A stretch of DNA of 64,000 nucleotides, taken from the NCBI GenBank assembly GCA_020850355.1, contig JADZEX010000067.1, positions 62,001-126,000 of the forward strand. Direction: 5' to 3'. The stretch comes from Fimbriimonadaceae bacterium (lineage in GTDB: Bacteria; Armatimonadota; UBA10988). Below are positions 52,658 through 62,159 of the stretch, piece after piece. Within the stretch, counting starts at the first letter, position 1. Every line of letters begins with the position of its first letter. Position numbers and translations under genes: made by a program. Below the pieces are notes generated by a model. The model worked only from the letters and a program-made list of their open reading frames with translations. It had not been told where the DNA came from and made no database searches.

Positions 52658-55629
52658 GACCGCGTCGCAACTCCGATGTGCTCTGGCTGATCGAGGACAA
52701 CACCGCGTTCGCCAAAGAACTGATCGCTGCACTGGGCCAGCAAGGGCTGACCGGCCGGCACATCGACTACCGGGAGCTGGACCAGTTGACCGCCGACGAG
52801 GCGCGCCAATGCTTCGTGGCCTTGGTGGACCTGACGCTTCAGCAGCCAGGCGTCTCCGCCCCCGGTGACGCGGTTGGGCGCGGCCTGAAGGCCATCTCTA
52901 GCCTGACGGGTCGATTCGAGTCCCTCCGTGTGATCGCCTACACCGCCAACCGCTTTCGCGTCACACAGGAGAGTGACGCCATCGAGGCCGGCGCCTACGA
53001 TGCTGTCGCCCTCGGTGCACCAACGCCGGCCGCGATCGCGAAGCGGCTCCAGGCCCTGATCGAGCGGATTGGGCAAGAACGCGAGGAGCAGGGACGACTC
53101 GAGGAGATGCTCCGGGGGCGGCGCTGGGCCAGCGCCCTGCTCGATGTCTGGGGCGTCGGAGTCGCGGTGGTCGGACGTCACGACCGGATCGCCTACACCG
53201 ACGAGCGCCACCACCAGTTGACGCCGCCAGCCGGCACTCGCGGCCGGCGCACCTGTTACCAGACCTGGCACGGCTACCAGCGGGCCTGTCTGCAGTGCGA
53301 TGCGCGGACGGTGATGCCGCCGCAGGACGCGCCAGCCGAGTCCGAGTCGCTGAAAGTCGACCTGGTGGGCGAGCGGGTCCTGCACGCCTGGGTCCGCGCG
53401 GTTCCGCTGCGGGTCGCACCGGAAGACCAGCCCTTCGCCGCGATGGAGGCAGTGGTGCCACTGCACCAGCACGACCCGCTCGTCCATGGCGCGCCACTCC
53501 GGCTGCAGGCTGGCGCCCTGGCGCAGGCCGTGCTGTGTCACGCCGGGGCGCGGCGAGTGGCGATACTCGCCGTGGTCAGGCACAATGGCGTCGACCACTG
53601 CGAACTGCTCGCCGAAGCGTCGACCGAACCGCCGGTGACTGCTCGGCCAGAGCCTTCGCCGCTGCAGCAGATCGCGTTTGACCACTGGATTGAGGCCGCC
53701 CGCCAGAGCGGCTTGCCCCAGCGTGTGAAGCTCGATGTGTCTGCTGACCGGGCCGCAGAGACCTGGCAGTGGCAGCCGTACCCGGCTGCCGTCTACTTGC
53801 CGCTCCGCCTGACTCCTGAGCAGACGCCGTTCGGTTTCGTCCGCGTCGACCTCGACGCCGAGCCGGCAGCCGACCGGCCGGTGGTCGCGCCGCGGTTGGC
53901 GCAGGAGCTGGCGCATCTGCTGGCGTCTCGGTTGACGCGCCCGTACGAGCGCTGGAAGGAGCGCGACGAGTGCCGCAAGGCACTGGAGTGGGTGAGGGAC
54001 GCCGTCGGCGTGGAGCGCCTGCGACTCTACCGAGCCCATGAGGACGGGACTTGGTTGTGGGGCTACCTGCACGCCGGCAGCGTGGTCAGCGACTTCGAGG
54101 CGACGCACATCCTGGTGCGGCAGGACCCGTCCAGCTACCGCACCTGCGTCCTGGACCGGCGGGCCAGCATCTTCGACGGCACTTGCCCACTGTCACGCCA
54201 GGTCGGCGCCAGCATCTCGCGCATCGAGGTGCCGGTCTACGATGACCAGTGCAACCTAGTTGCCAAACTGAGCGCGGACAACGGTCAGCGGCCCGTCAGC
54301 GAGGAGCACCTGCGCAGCTTGTCACTGGCAGCCGCCGAGATCCGCGAACTGCTGTGCCGCACCTTCCTTATGCCCCCAAGCCGGCAGTACTGTGGCCAAC
54401 TCAGCCACGCCCTCGACTGGAGCCGGCTGCAGGCCCGCGTCGCGTTGGCCAACTCCAGCGACCAGGCACTCGCATCGCTGACCCACGAGTTGATGACGCA
54501 GACCGGTGCCACCTCGGCTTACTTGCGGCTGTTGCGTGAGGACGGCTTCCTCTGGCTGGTCCGCGACACTGCCTTCGGCGACCTGAGCAAGGTCGTTCCC
54601 GAGAAGCACCCCTGGGGTCAGCGCAACTCGCTAGCGGCGATTGTCAGCCAAGATCGCGTACCGCGGACATTTGAAGGAGAAGACGATTGGGGCGAGCTTC
54701 TCGCCACCTGGGGTGGCCGAGCCGACCGCTCGCAACTGGAAAAGCAGGTAGCTGTCGGGGCCTTTCCGCTGATCGTCGGAAAAGAGGTCCTCGGCACGTT
54801 GCACCTGCACTCGGAGGTCGACGCCGGCTTCTTCCGCCCCGAAATCGTACGGGCCGCCGTCGAAGTCGCCTCGGACATTGCCCGCATTGTGCGTGATGTG
54901 CGGGACGCGGCGAACGCCGCCAGGGCCGCCCAGTTGCAACAGTGGCGGGACTTGGCCTTTCAGTTGGCGCACCAGATCAAGAACCCGCTCTTCGCGCTCG
55001 TTCCGGCGGTGGCTGAGATCCGAACCTTGGTGGCCGCTGCCCCAGGAGGCGACCTGGCGGCAGCTCTGACTGACACCGAGGCCGCCGTGGCACGGATCGA
55101 GCGCGTCGTCCAGGGCGTCATGGACTACGCCAAAGTCCAGGCCGTGCCCGAGGAACTATTGCCGCTGCCTACCGCGCAGGCCGTGTGGGTCCAGGCCGCG
55201 CGTGGCTGGCCGGCCGGCCATGGCATGTCTGCCGAGTTCGCCGGACCGGAAAACCTGCTCGCCACAGCCGACCGCAAGCTTCTCCAGACTGCCTTGGAGG
55301 CCCTCTTCACGAACTGCCAGCAACATGGGGGCAAGCAAGTGAAGGTCCGCGTCGATGGTCCATGTGTCGCGGGTGAGGACCCCTTTCCTGCGCTGGAGCG
55401 GTATGCTATGCTCAGCATTGAGGACTCGGGCACCGGGATCCCACCGGCATTGCGGCCGAAGCTGTTCCAGCCGTTTGGGTCGGCGCGCCCCGAGAGCACC
55501 GGCCTCGGGCTGGCTGCGGTGCGGCGGTTCATCGAGGCGATGGGCGGCCAGGTGACGGAGGACGGTCCTGGCGAGCTGTCTGGGGCACGCTTCCGGATCG
55601 GGTTGCCAATGGGCGACCCGTCGGGCTGA
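52654..55629 (+). CDS. Soluble hybrid histidine kinase: receiver-PAS-GAF-GAF-GAF-kinase
   Basis: 991 residues, ATG overlapping the previous stop. Receiver about 8-140: LWLIEDN and VALVDLT with Asp59; the usual Lys is missing. PAS-like about 160-225 with a Cys-rich end (CYQTWHGYQRACLQC). Three GAF-like domains at about 280-430, 440-570 and 590-745. Kinase: His773 in LAHQIKNP, Asn887 in FTNCQQHGG, Asp924 in EDSGTGIP, STGLGLAAV. No membrane span or output domain. Probably acts with both flanking genes in one phosphorelay. Confidence 0.82.
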   Translation: MRPRRNSDVLWLIEDNTAFAKELIAALGQQGLTGRHIDYRELDQLTADEARQCFVALVDLTLQQPGVSAPGDAVGRGLKAISSLTGRFESLRVIAYTANRFRVTQESDAIEAGAYDAVALGAPTPAAIAKRLQALIERIGQEREEQGRLEEMLRGRRWASALLDVWGVGVAVVGRHDRIAYTDERHHQLTPPAGTRGRRTCYQTWHGYQRACLQCDARTVMPPQDAPAESESLKVDLVGERVLHAWVRAVPLRVAPEDQPFAAMEAVVPLHQHDPLVHGAPLRLQAGALAQAVLCHAGARRVAILAVVRHNGVDHCELLAEASTEPPVTARPEPSPLQQIAFDHWIEAARQSGLPQRVKLDVSADRAAETWQWQPYPAAVYLPLRLTPEQTPFGFVRVDLDAEPAADRPVVAPRLAQELAHLLASRLTRPYERWKERDECRKALEWVRDAVGVERLRLYRAHEDGTWLWGYLHAGSVVSDFEATHILVRQDPSSYRTCVLDRRASIFDGTCPLSRQVGASISRIEVPVYDDQCNLVAKLSADNGQRPVSEEHLRSLSLAAAEIRELLCRTFLMPPSRQYCGQLSHALDWSRLQARVALANSSDQALASLTHELMTQTGATSAYLRLLREDGFLWLVRDTAFGDLSKVVPEKHPWGQRNSLAAIVSQDRVPRTFEGEDDWGELLATWGGRADRSQLEKQVAVGAFPLIVGKEVLGTLHLHSEVDAGFFRPEIVRAAVEVASDIARIVRDVRDAANAARAAQLQQWRDLAFQLAHQIKNPLFALVPAVAEIRTLVAAAPGGDLAAALTDTEAAVARIERVVQGVMDYAKVQAVPEELLPLPTAQAVWVQAARGWPAGHGMSAEFAGPENLLATADRKLLQTALEALFTNCQQHGGKQVKVRVDGPCVAGEDPFPALERYAMLSIEDSGTGIPPALRPKLFQPFGSARPESTGLGLAAVRRFIEAMGGQVTEDGPGELSGARFRIGLPMGDPSG

Positions 55630-55701
55630 GCACGTGCGGGCGGGGTGGCAGACTGCGAGCGCGTTTGAGGCGGTAGCTGCTTCTCAGAGGGGAGGAGAGC
55701 G

Positions 55702-56817
55702 ATGCAGAACAGCGCGAAGTCGGAGCGCATCCGGTTTGGGTTCGTGGACGACGACCAGCAAGCAGTCACGGCTGCCCGCCGGATCGTCCGGGGGCACAAC
55801 GACATCGACTGGATCGGCTTGTCTGTGTTCGCCGGCAGTTCCGCTGCCGACGTCCAAGCGGCACTGGACGCCGTCCGAGAGGCCCATTTGGATGTCCTGG
55901 CGGTGGATCTCTCGATGCCCTGGCCCGACACCCTATCCGAGCCGTGGAAGGCCGGCATTGAGTTCATGCGGATGGTCCAGGGCCTCGGCCTGCCGCTGAT
56001 CCTGATTGGTCTCACGGCGCATGGAGATCGTGACGACATCAAGCTCGCCGCGGCCGGCGTGGGCTGCCTCTACTTGGTTGACAAGGGAGCAACTGCCCAG
56101 CAGGAACTGCCGCTGTGGATCCGGCTGGCGAACGAGCATCGGCGGCGGCAATGCGCTGAGCGCCTGGCTAGTCAGATGCAATCTGACAGGGCTATCGCCG
56201 AGCGAGCGGCGCGTGTGCGCCAGTTCGTGCTTGATGCGGCGGCTGACTGCTGCCACGAAATGGGCACGTACGCCACCGCCGCCAAAGCAGTTCTGGACAC
56301 GCTGCCCGCCAGCGCGCTGAGTGCCACGGAACGAGAATGCCTGGCGCAAGCCCTGGAGCAACACGAGGAGGCGCGCGAGCGCCTCCGGTGGTTGCTACAC
56401 CCCGCAGGCCGTGCTGCCGTACGGAGCTGGCAGGATCTCTACTCGCGGACGATCGAGCCATGCGTTGCGCGTTGCATCAACTACCATGCAGGCGCCGGAA
56501 TCCAGTTAGCGGCTGTTGTACCAGCGGCCGCAGCCGTCGTCGTCGAGGATGAGCAACTGCGCTGGCAAGTCTGGTGCGCCGTATACGAGGTCGGCAACTA
56601 CTGCCAGACACACCGAATCCATACTGGAAGCATCGTCATCGAGAGCGACGTTGTCGGTTCGGAACTCGCACTAACGATCTTCCTGCACGACGGATCTGGT
56701 CAGTTGCCGGCTTTCGGCCCACCCACCGACCTCAAGCTTCTGGGAGTGTCGGTGCCCGGCTGGACCATTAGCCAAAACCAGACCACTGCCACCATGCGCC
56801 TACCGCTCGCTCCGTGA
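55702..56817 (+). CDS. Response regulator with degenerate kinase-like C-terminus
   Basis: 371 residues; strong GGAGGAG upstream of ATG 55702. The receiver is complete: VDDDQQ acidic residues 16-18, phospho-acceptor Asp69 in VDLSMP, Thr105, Lys128 in LVDKG. About 165-240 is helical with a His (CCHEMGT, His185), like a dimerisation/phosphotransfer helix pair. About 260-371 recalls a GHKL ATPase but its boxes are worn down (AVYEVGNYCQTH, LHDGSGQLP). No DNA-binding domain. May be the final acceptor or phosphotransfer partner for the two kinases upstream. Base composition is noticeably less GC-rich than neighbouring genes. Confidence 0.75.
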   Translation: MQNSAKSERIRFGFVDDDQQAVTAARRIVRGHNDIDWIGLSVFAGSSAADVQAALDAVREAHLDVLAVDLSMPWPDTLSEPWKAGIEFMRMVQGLGLPLILIGLTAHGDRDDIKLAAAGVGCLYLVDKGATAQQELPLWIRLANEHRRRQCAERLASQMQSDRAIAERAARVRQFVLDAAADCCHEMGTYATAAKAVLDTLPASALSATERECLAQALEQHEEARERLRWLLHPAGRAAVRSWQDLYSRTIEPCVARCINYHAGAGIQLAAVVPAAAAVVVEDEQLRWQVWCAVYEVGNYCQTHRIHTGSIVIESDVVGSELALTIFLHDGSGQLPAFGPPTDLKLLGVSVPGWTISQNQTTATMRLPLAP

Positions 56818-56835
56818 GCTGGCTGGCTGGCCGTC

Positions 56836-59800
56836 TCAGCCGTTCGGGGCGGCCAGCCAACCCACCGCGTCGACATTCCACGATCCGTTCAGCATCTCCA
56901 TCTTCAGGCGGTGCCGGCCGGCCGAGAGGGTGAGTGGGCGGGACAGGCGGAACCAGCGCCAGTCGTCGGTAGTCCGAGCGAAGCCGCCGGTGGCAGCGAG
57001 TTGGACGACGCCGCTGACGCCGCGGAGGGGCTTGCCGTCGAGGTAGAGCTCGCGCAGCACTGGGCCGGTCTCGCTGCAGCCGCGGAGCAGCAGGTGGTAG
57101 GCGCCGGCGGTCGGGATGGTCAGCTCCCACTCCGCCCACTGGCCGGGGGTGTCCCAGTTGCAGTGCGCCACGCCGCCGCGGGCGCCGATCTTCTCGACGA
57201 TGCGGCCCTTCACAGGGCCCTCGGCGACGGGTTGTTCGGCCTCGACCAGCAGCGCCGCGGCCGGCGGCTGCCAGGTCGCCGGGAGCTGCTCGGCGACTTC
57301 CGGTGCGATCGGCGTGCCGACCAGGCGGGCGGTGGTGCGAGGCCCTGGGGCGGTCACAGTGACATAGTGCGAGCCGGCCTCCAGCCACGGCCCGCGGGGG
57401 TCGGTCGAAACGAGGTTGTCGAGCGTACCCGGCACGTCGCCCACCATCACCTGGTAGCGCCCTGGCGCCGGCACGTCGCAGCGGCCCCACCAGGTGGCCC
57501 GCTCGCCGATCGCCAGCCGTTGCGCGTAGCCTTGGAGCTTGGCGCCCGCCAGGTCCAGCGCGGGCAGCGGGCGGTCCAAGAGCTCCGCCGGGCTGGTGCC
57601 GAAGGCGATGATGTGCTCGCCGGCCGGCAGGTTGAGGTGGAGCAGACCGCTGGCTGGGACGTGGCGTCCGGCGAGCGGTCGGCCATCCAGGAGCACCGCC
57701 GCGGGCGCCGCCGGGCAGGGCACGGAGGCCTGCAGTGGCTCCGTTGCGGCGAGGTCGAGCCGCGTGCCGGCGGCGGTCCGCAGCAGGCTGCCGGCGCACG
57801 GCCGGTCGCTCTGCCAGACGGGCCGCTGGCCGTCGGTCAGGTGGCGGCCGTCCTGCCAGGTGGCGGCGGCCAGCGCACCACGGGCGTCGCGCGCCACCGC
57901 GGCCGCTGCGGCGTCGGTCCGCAGGTCCAGTCCGTGAACTTCCGGATCTTCGCGCCGCAGGACGATGCGCCAAGACTGCTCACCGCCGGCGAGCTGCACC
58001 GCCAGGCCGCCGGTCGCCGGCGCGCGGGTCGCCTGCAAGGCTGGCGCGCCGCGGGTCACCTGCAACGCGGTCAGGAACTCCTCGCGTTCGGACGGGTTGG
58101 CCGGCGTCGCGGTGAGGTGCCATTCGGGGACGTACCGCTCGGACGGCACCGGGTTGGTGCTGTAGCCCTGCACCGGCTCCACCGGGAAGTGGTCGGAGAC
58201 GGCGATGCCAAGCTTGGCCGGGAGTAGAAAGCGACCGGCCAGGGAGGCCTGTCCGGCAGTCAGCCGGAAAGCCTGTGTGGCCGGGTCGACGGTCGGCGCG
58301 GCGACGGTGTGCAGAAGCCAGTCCCAGCGGGCGGCCCCGCCGCGGGCGGTGAGTTGGTCGTACACCAGCACGTACCCGGGCTTCAGGAACAGCAGCCGCC
58401 GACGAAACTGCTCGACGCGGCCGTCGTAGACCAACGGGCTGGCGATCTCACCGACGGTATGACCGGCAACCGGGGAATCGAACCAGGCGGCGATCCGGCC
58501 ATCGGCCCCGTCGCGGCGGGAGTTCTGGTCCCGACCGTCGACCAGGATGCTGTTGTGGGCGCGCGTCAGCACCGACCACTTGCTGAAGTGCGGGCTGCCG
58601 AACCAGTCGTAGTGCCCGCCGTCGATCGCCAGCTTCTCACCGTAACCGTGCAGCACGAAGCTGTTGAGGTCCTCGTGCTGGTGGCCGGCGTAGAACGGGC
58701 CGCTCCGCATCGCCAGCGTCACGCCGTCGCGGCCGTCGAGGAGGTTGGTGTGATGGACTGCCCAGCCGATGTGGCGGTAGTGGATCGACGGCGGCAGGTC
58801 GACCGGTGGTCGCGGCTCGACCCCGTTGACAGCCTCGCGGACGCCGGCGTACCAGAGGCCGTAGGGATCGCCGACCCGTTCGGCCAGGGCGCGGACGTGC
58901 GCCGTCTGGGCCGGGCCGCGGCTGCCGTGGTTGGGCTGCCCGGTGTCGGCAAAGCTGACCGCCCAGGAGTTCGGCGGAGCGGTGTAGAGCGGGAAGCGGT
59001 CGGTCTGCGCCAGCCAGGGGTGCCGGAACAGGTCGACGCCGGCGACTTGCCGCACCAAGTCGCCGTAGCTGATCACGAACGACAGCCCGTAGCCCCAGTA
59101 GGCGATGCCCTCGTTGTTGTCGCCCTGAAAGCCCAGCGTGCAGAGGAAGCGGCCGAGGTAGAGGTCGTAGACGTAGGCCGCCCAGCGCGCGGCGTCGGGC
59201 TCCTCGCCGTTCAGGACGAAGCCGCTCTCGGCCAGCCCGAACGCCTTCAGCCAGGCGTGGTTGTTGTTCTCGCCGCCGCGGAACGGTGAGAGGGCGGCCC
59301 AGAACTGCCGGGCGCGCGTCACCAGGGCCGCGCGGATGGTGGCTCGGTCAGCCTCATCAAGCTGCGGGTAGAGCGCATCGTAGCTGTTGTTGAGCCCGCG
59401 CAGGAAGTGGTGGGCGCCGATGTCGCCACGGCTGTAGGCGCTGCCGCCGAGGGGGTCCCAGCGCGCGGCTTTCAGCGCCAGCTCGCGGCACCAGGCGATC
59501 ACCTGCGGGTCGCCGGTGACGGCGGCGGCGCGGCCGAGGCGCTCCAGTCGGGTGCCCGCGGCGGACGTGATGCCGCCATGGGCACGGCCATACCATTCGA
59601 TCCAGGTCGGCCAGCGCGGGTCGCCCTCGACCCAGACGGGACAGTCGTCGGCGATGCCCTGCCGGTAGAGGCCCTCGGCCGTCCGGACCAGGGCCGCCAG
59701 CCCGGTCGAACCCAGCCTGGCACGCTCGGCGGCGACGTCGACCAGACGTGGATGGGGCTTCGCCGCGAGCTGCTCCAGCGGCAGCGGGCCGGGCTGGAAC

Positions 59801-60606
59801 TGGTGGGTCTCCGCCGGAACCACGACGCAACCGGTGTCGGACCAGCCGGCGTACAGCTCACTTTCGCGCCAGGTCCGCCAGTACCAGGTGCCGGGGGCCA
59901 GCGGCCGGGGCGGCGTGAACCAGTTCCAGCGCAGCGGCCAGGAGTGCGTCGAGGCTGCGCCAAACTGCGGGTCGGTGGACAGCTCCAGCCGCGTCGCGGT
60001 CTCGTCCGGCGACCAGTCCAGCAGCGGCGGATTGGCCAGCGAAGTGCGGCGGCCGCCGGCCCTGCCGGGCGCTGGATCGGTGGTCAGCCGCAGGTTGTCG
60101 ATCCACACTGACATGCGGCAGCCGGGGTCCTTGGCGCGGCCGTAGACGTTGATCCGGTCGAACACCAGGCCGGCCTGGAGCCTGCCGCCGTTGGTCGGCC
60201 GCAGCGACGCCAGGGGTAGCACGGCGGACTGCCAGGCCGGCGAGAAGGCCACCTGCCCGAAGAACTGCTGAGGCCCGACATAGGCCAGCACGCCGATGTA
60301 GTTGCCCATGTCGGGTGGCTCGGCGACGGCCTTGACATCGAAGGCCACCGCCAGATTGCGCTGCAGCGCAATCGGCCCACGGAGCGTCGCGGTGGCGTAC
60401 TTGCCGACCTCGCGGTTGCGCAGCAGCAGGCAGCGCCCCGTACCGTCGGCGCCCGGCGCGACGACGCTTGCCTCGGCGGTGCGGTCTACCTCCAGGTTGG
60501 CGTAGACCGCCAGATCGGCGCCTTGCTCGAAGTCGAGCCGTGGCAGGTCGGCGGCGGCCAACGGCAGCAGCCCGCAGAGCAGCAGCAGGGTGGGGTAGCG
60601 CAACAT
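56836..60606 (-). CDS. Large secreted heparinase II/III-like lyase with flanking beta domains
   Basis: 1256 residues from ATG 60606 (GGAG upstream). Signal peptide TLLLLCGLLPLAAA. About 20-180 is a jelly-roll carbohydrate-binding-like domain, then a fibronectin-like part (WSPDETATRLEL). The toroid holds GDIGAHHFLRGLNNSYDAL and FRGGENNNHAWLKA. The lyase sheet has GHQHEDLNSFVLHGYGEKLAIDGGHYD and RAHNSILVDG. The C-terminus (about 1120-1250) resembles CBM6/35 (AHCNWDTPGQWAEWEL). Predicted uronate-glycan lyase at the cell surface or outside. Confidence 0.85.
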   Translation of the reverse strand: MLRYPTLLLLCGLLPLAAADLPRLDFEQGADLAVYANLEVDRTAEASVVAPGADGTGRCLLLRNREVGKYATATLRGPIALQRNLAVAFDVKAVAEPPDMGNYIGVLAYVGPQQFFGQVAFSPAWQSAVLPLASLRPTNGGRLQAGLVFDRINVYGRAKDPGCRMSVWIDNLRLTTDPAPGRAGGRRTSLANPPLLDWSPDETATRLELSTDPQFGAASTHSWPLRWNWFTPPRPLAPGTWYWRTWRESELYAGWSDTGCVVVPAETHQFQPGPLPLEQLAAKPHPRLVDVAAERARLGSTGLAALVRTAEGLYRQGIADDCPVWVEGDPRWPTWIEWYGRAHGGITSAAGTRLERLGRAAAVTGDPQVIAWCRELALKAARWDPLGGSAYSRGDIGAHHFLRGLNNSYDALYPQLDEADRATIRAALVTRARQFWAALSPFRGGENNNHAWLKAFGLAESGFVLNGEEPDAARWAAYVYDLYLGRFLCTLGFQGDNNEGIAYWGYGLSFVISYGDLVRQVAGVDLFRHPWLAQTDRFPLYTAPPNSWAVSFADTGQPNHGSRGPAQTAHVRALAERVGDPYGLWYAGVREAVNGVEPRPPVDLPPSIHYRHIGWAVHHTNLLDGRDGVTLAMRSGPFYAGHQHEDLNSFVLHGYGEKLAIDGGHYDWFGSPHFSKWSVLTRAHNSILVDGRDQNSRRDGADGRIAAWFDSPVAGHTVGEIASPLVYDGRVEQFRRRLLFLKPGYVLVYDQLTARGGAARWDWLLHTVAAPTVDPATQAFRLTAGQASLAGRFLLPAKLGIAVSDHFPVEPVQGYSTNPVPSERYVPEWHLTATPANPSEREEFLTALQVTRGAPALQATRAPATGGLAVQLAGGEQSWRIVLRREDPEVHGLDLRTDAAAAAVARDARGALAAATWQDGRHLTDGQRPVWQSDRPCAGSLLRTAAGTRLDLAATEPLQASVPCPAAPAAVLLDGRPLAGRHVPASGLLHLNLPAGEHIIAFGTSPAELLDRPLPALDLAGAKLQGYAQRLAIGERATWWGRCDVPAPGRYQVMVGDVPGTLDNLVSTDPRGPWLEAGSHYVTVTAPGPRTTARLVGTPIAPEVAEQLPATWQPPAAALLVEAEQPVAEGPVKGRIVEKIGARGGVAHCNWDTPGQWAEWELTIPTAGAYHLLLRGCSETGPVLRELYLDGKPLRGVSGVVQLAATGGFARTTDDWRWFRLSRPLTLSAGRHRLKMEMLNGSWNVDAVGWLAAPNG

Positions 60607-60713
60607 GGGACGGGCTCCCGACGGAGACCACTTGGCGAGCGGGCGGTCAGCTCCTGCTGCCGCGGCAAGAGGAACCGCCGCGGCGCCCGCCAAACCGGTG
60701 GCGTGAGGACGCG

Positions 60714-61565
60714 ATGGCGCTGCTGTTGGTGACCTTGCTGCCCGCCAGCGCTCGCGGGCCTGCGGGCCACGGTCGGAGCGAGTCCATGATCGAAGTACTG
60801 ACCGACGAACCGGCCAGCGGCAGCGACTACCTGCCGGGCACGCGGCGGCTGACCTATCGCAGCGCTTCCGACGGTGCGGTCGACTGGGCGCTCTGGCGGC
60901 CCGGCGAGCCGGACCGCCACACCGTGGTCTACCTCCACGGCAGCTTCTCGCACGCCGACCAGATCTTCACGCGGCGCGACGTGCGGGAGTTCTGGCTGAC
61001 CCGGATCGTCGCCGGTGGTCATCCGCTGCTGTCGCTGGAGCTGCGTGGCAACGCCTACATGAGCCCCGCCGCGACGGCCGACTGCCGCGGCCTCCTGGAG
61101 CACGCCCGCGCCCACCTGGGCTGCCAGCAGTTCGTGTTGCTGGGCGGATCAGGTGGCGCCTCGAGTGCGCTGGCGTTTGCGGTGCAGCATCCCGAGCGGC
61201 TTGCCGGGGTGGTGGCGATGGGGATGTGCGACATCGTCGCGCGGCTGGAGTTCGCCCGGCGCAGCAGCAACCCGGTGCTGACGCAGTTGGCGGCGGACTG
61301 CTTTGCGGCCTACGGCGCGCTGCCCGAGGAGCAGCCCGCGCTGTACGCCGCGCGCAGCGTGTTGCTGCACCACGCCCGGCTGACGATGCCGGTGGTCCTG
61401 ACGATGGGCGAATGCGACGCGCTGATCCCGGTCGCCGAAACTCGCCGCATCGCGGCGGTGATGCGCAATCAACCGGGGTTCGTCTACCACGAGATCGCTG
61501 GCGGTGACCACGATTCGGCGCTCTGGATCGACGTCGACCTGCAGACCTGCCGCCTGCGGGGCTGA
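60714..61565 (+). CDS. Alpha/beta hydrolase
   Basis: 283 residues from ATG 60714 (GAGGA upstream), or 259 from ATG 60786, which has GGAG at good spacing; the choice is open. VVYLHGSFSHADQ oxyanion loop, LLGGSGGASSALAF with the nucleophile Ser, TMGECDALIP acid region and GGDHDSALW His. Substrate unknown; perhaps a serine esterase linked to the adjacent lyase. Divergent from that gene. Confidence 0.78.
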   Translation: MALLLVTLLPASARGPAGHGRSESMIEVLTDEPASGSDYLPGTRRLTYRSASDGAVDWALWRPGEPDRHTVVYLHGSFSHADQIFTRRDVREFWLTRIVAGGHPLLSLELRGNAYMSPAATADCRGLLEHARAHLGCQQFVLLGGSGGASSALAFAVQHPERLAGVVAMGMCDIVARLEFARRSSNPVLTQLAADCFAAYGALPEEQPALYAARSVLLHHARLTMPVVLTMGECDALIPVAETRRIAAVMRNQPGFVYHEIAGGDHDSALWIDVDLQTCRLRG

Positions 61566-61568
61566 GGT

Positions 61569-62036
61569 CTACCCGATGCTGAGCACGGTCATCGTGAGCA
61601 ACCCGCGGGGTGTTTCGGCGAGGCACTCGTCGCCGATGCGGGCATAGAGCAGCGCCTCGCCGATGGGCGACGACGCCGAGATGCCGTCATCGACCAGCTT
61701 CACCTCGTGGGCCTCGACCACGGTGTAGTGGATCACCTCACCGGTCGCCTCGACTCGCACGGTGCAGGGGACTCCCAGCGCGACTTCATGGAACGAGGTC
61801 GCAGCGGCGACGATGGTGGCGTGCGCCAGCTTGTCCTCGACCGCTTTGACCTGGCTCTCGGTGATGCTCAGCGCCTCGCGCGCGGCATGGTAGCCGACAT
61901 TCTCGCGCAGGTCGCCGTAGCTGCGGGTCAGGGCGACCTCGTCGCGCAGCTCGGCGCGCCGGGCATGCAGTTGCGCCAGTTCCTTCTGCAGCCGGTCGTA
62001 ACTCTCTTGGGTCAGTTGCACCTGCCCGCCAGCCAT
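61569..62036 (-). CDS. greA: Transcription elongation factor GreA family
   Basis: 155 residues from ATG 62036, GAGGAGG upstream. N-terminal coiled coil with GDLRENVGYHAAREAL, where the tip Asp and Glu that aid RNA polymerase transcript cleavage are conserved. The C-terminal FKBP-like part (SSPIGEALLYARIGDE) is intact. Resolves backtracked polymerase. Convergent with the alpha/beta hydrolase gene. Confidence 0.92.
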   Translation of the reverse strand: MAGGQVQLTQESYDRLQKELAQLHARRAELRDEVALTRSYGDLRENVGYHAAREALSITESQVKAVEDKLAHATIVAAATSFHEVALGVPCTVRVEATGEVIHYTVVEAHEVKLVDDGISASSPIGEALLYARIGDECLAETPRGLLTMTVLSIG

Positions 62037-62126
62037 GCGGTCCTCCTCAGGAGACGACCGGCGCTCTGGCCGCCGGCCGTCGAGACCCACCGCAACGCCA
62101 CGGTTGCAGGATCCGGGGATGCCACC

Positions 62127-62155
62127 ATTGTGCGGTGGGCCGGCCCCGCCGTCAA
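62127..62155 (-). promoter_or_regulatory. Promoter for greA
   Basis: TTGACG (62155-62150), 17-base spacer, CACAAT (62132-62127) on the minus strand. Predicted leader of about 85 bases before the ATG. The -35 is five of six to consensus. Confidence 0.45.
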
Positions 62156-62159
62156 GCCC

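Noticed and set aside
52961-53497. Minus-strand open frames across the second kinase
   Set aside because: Low-complexity Arg/Pro/Ala shadows with no family motif; the plus-strand kinase is complete.
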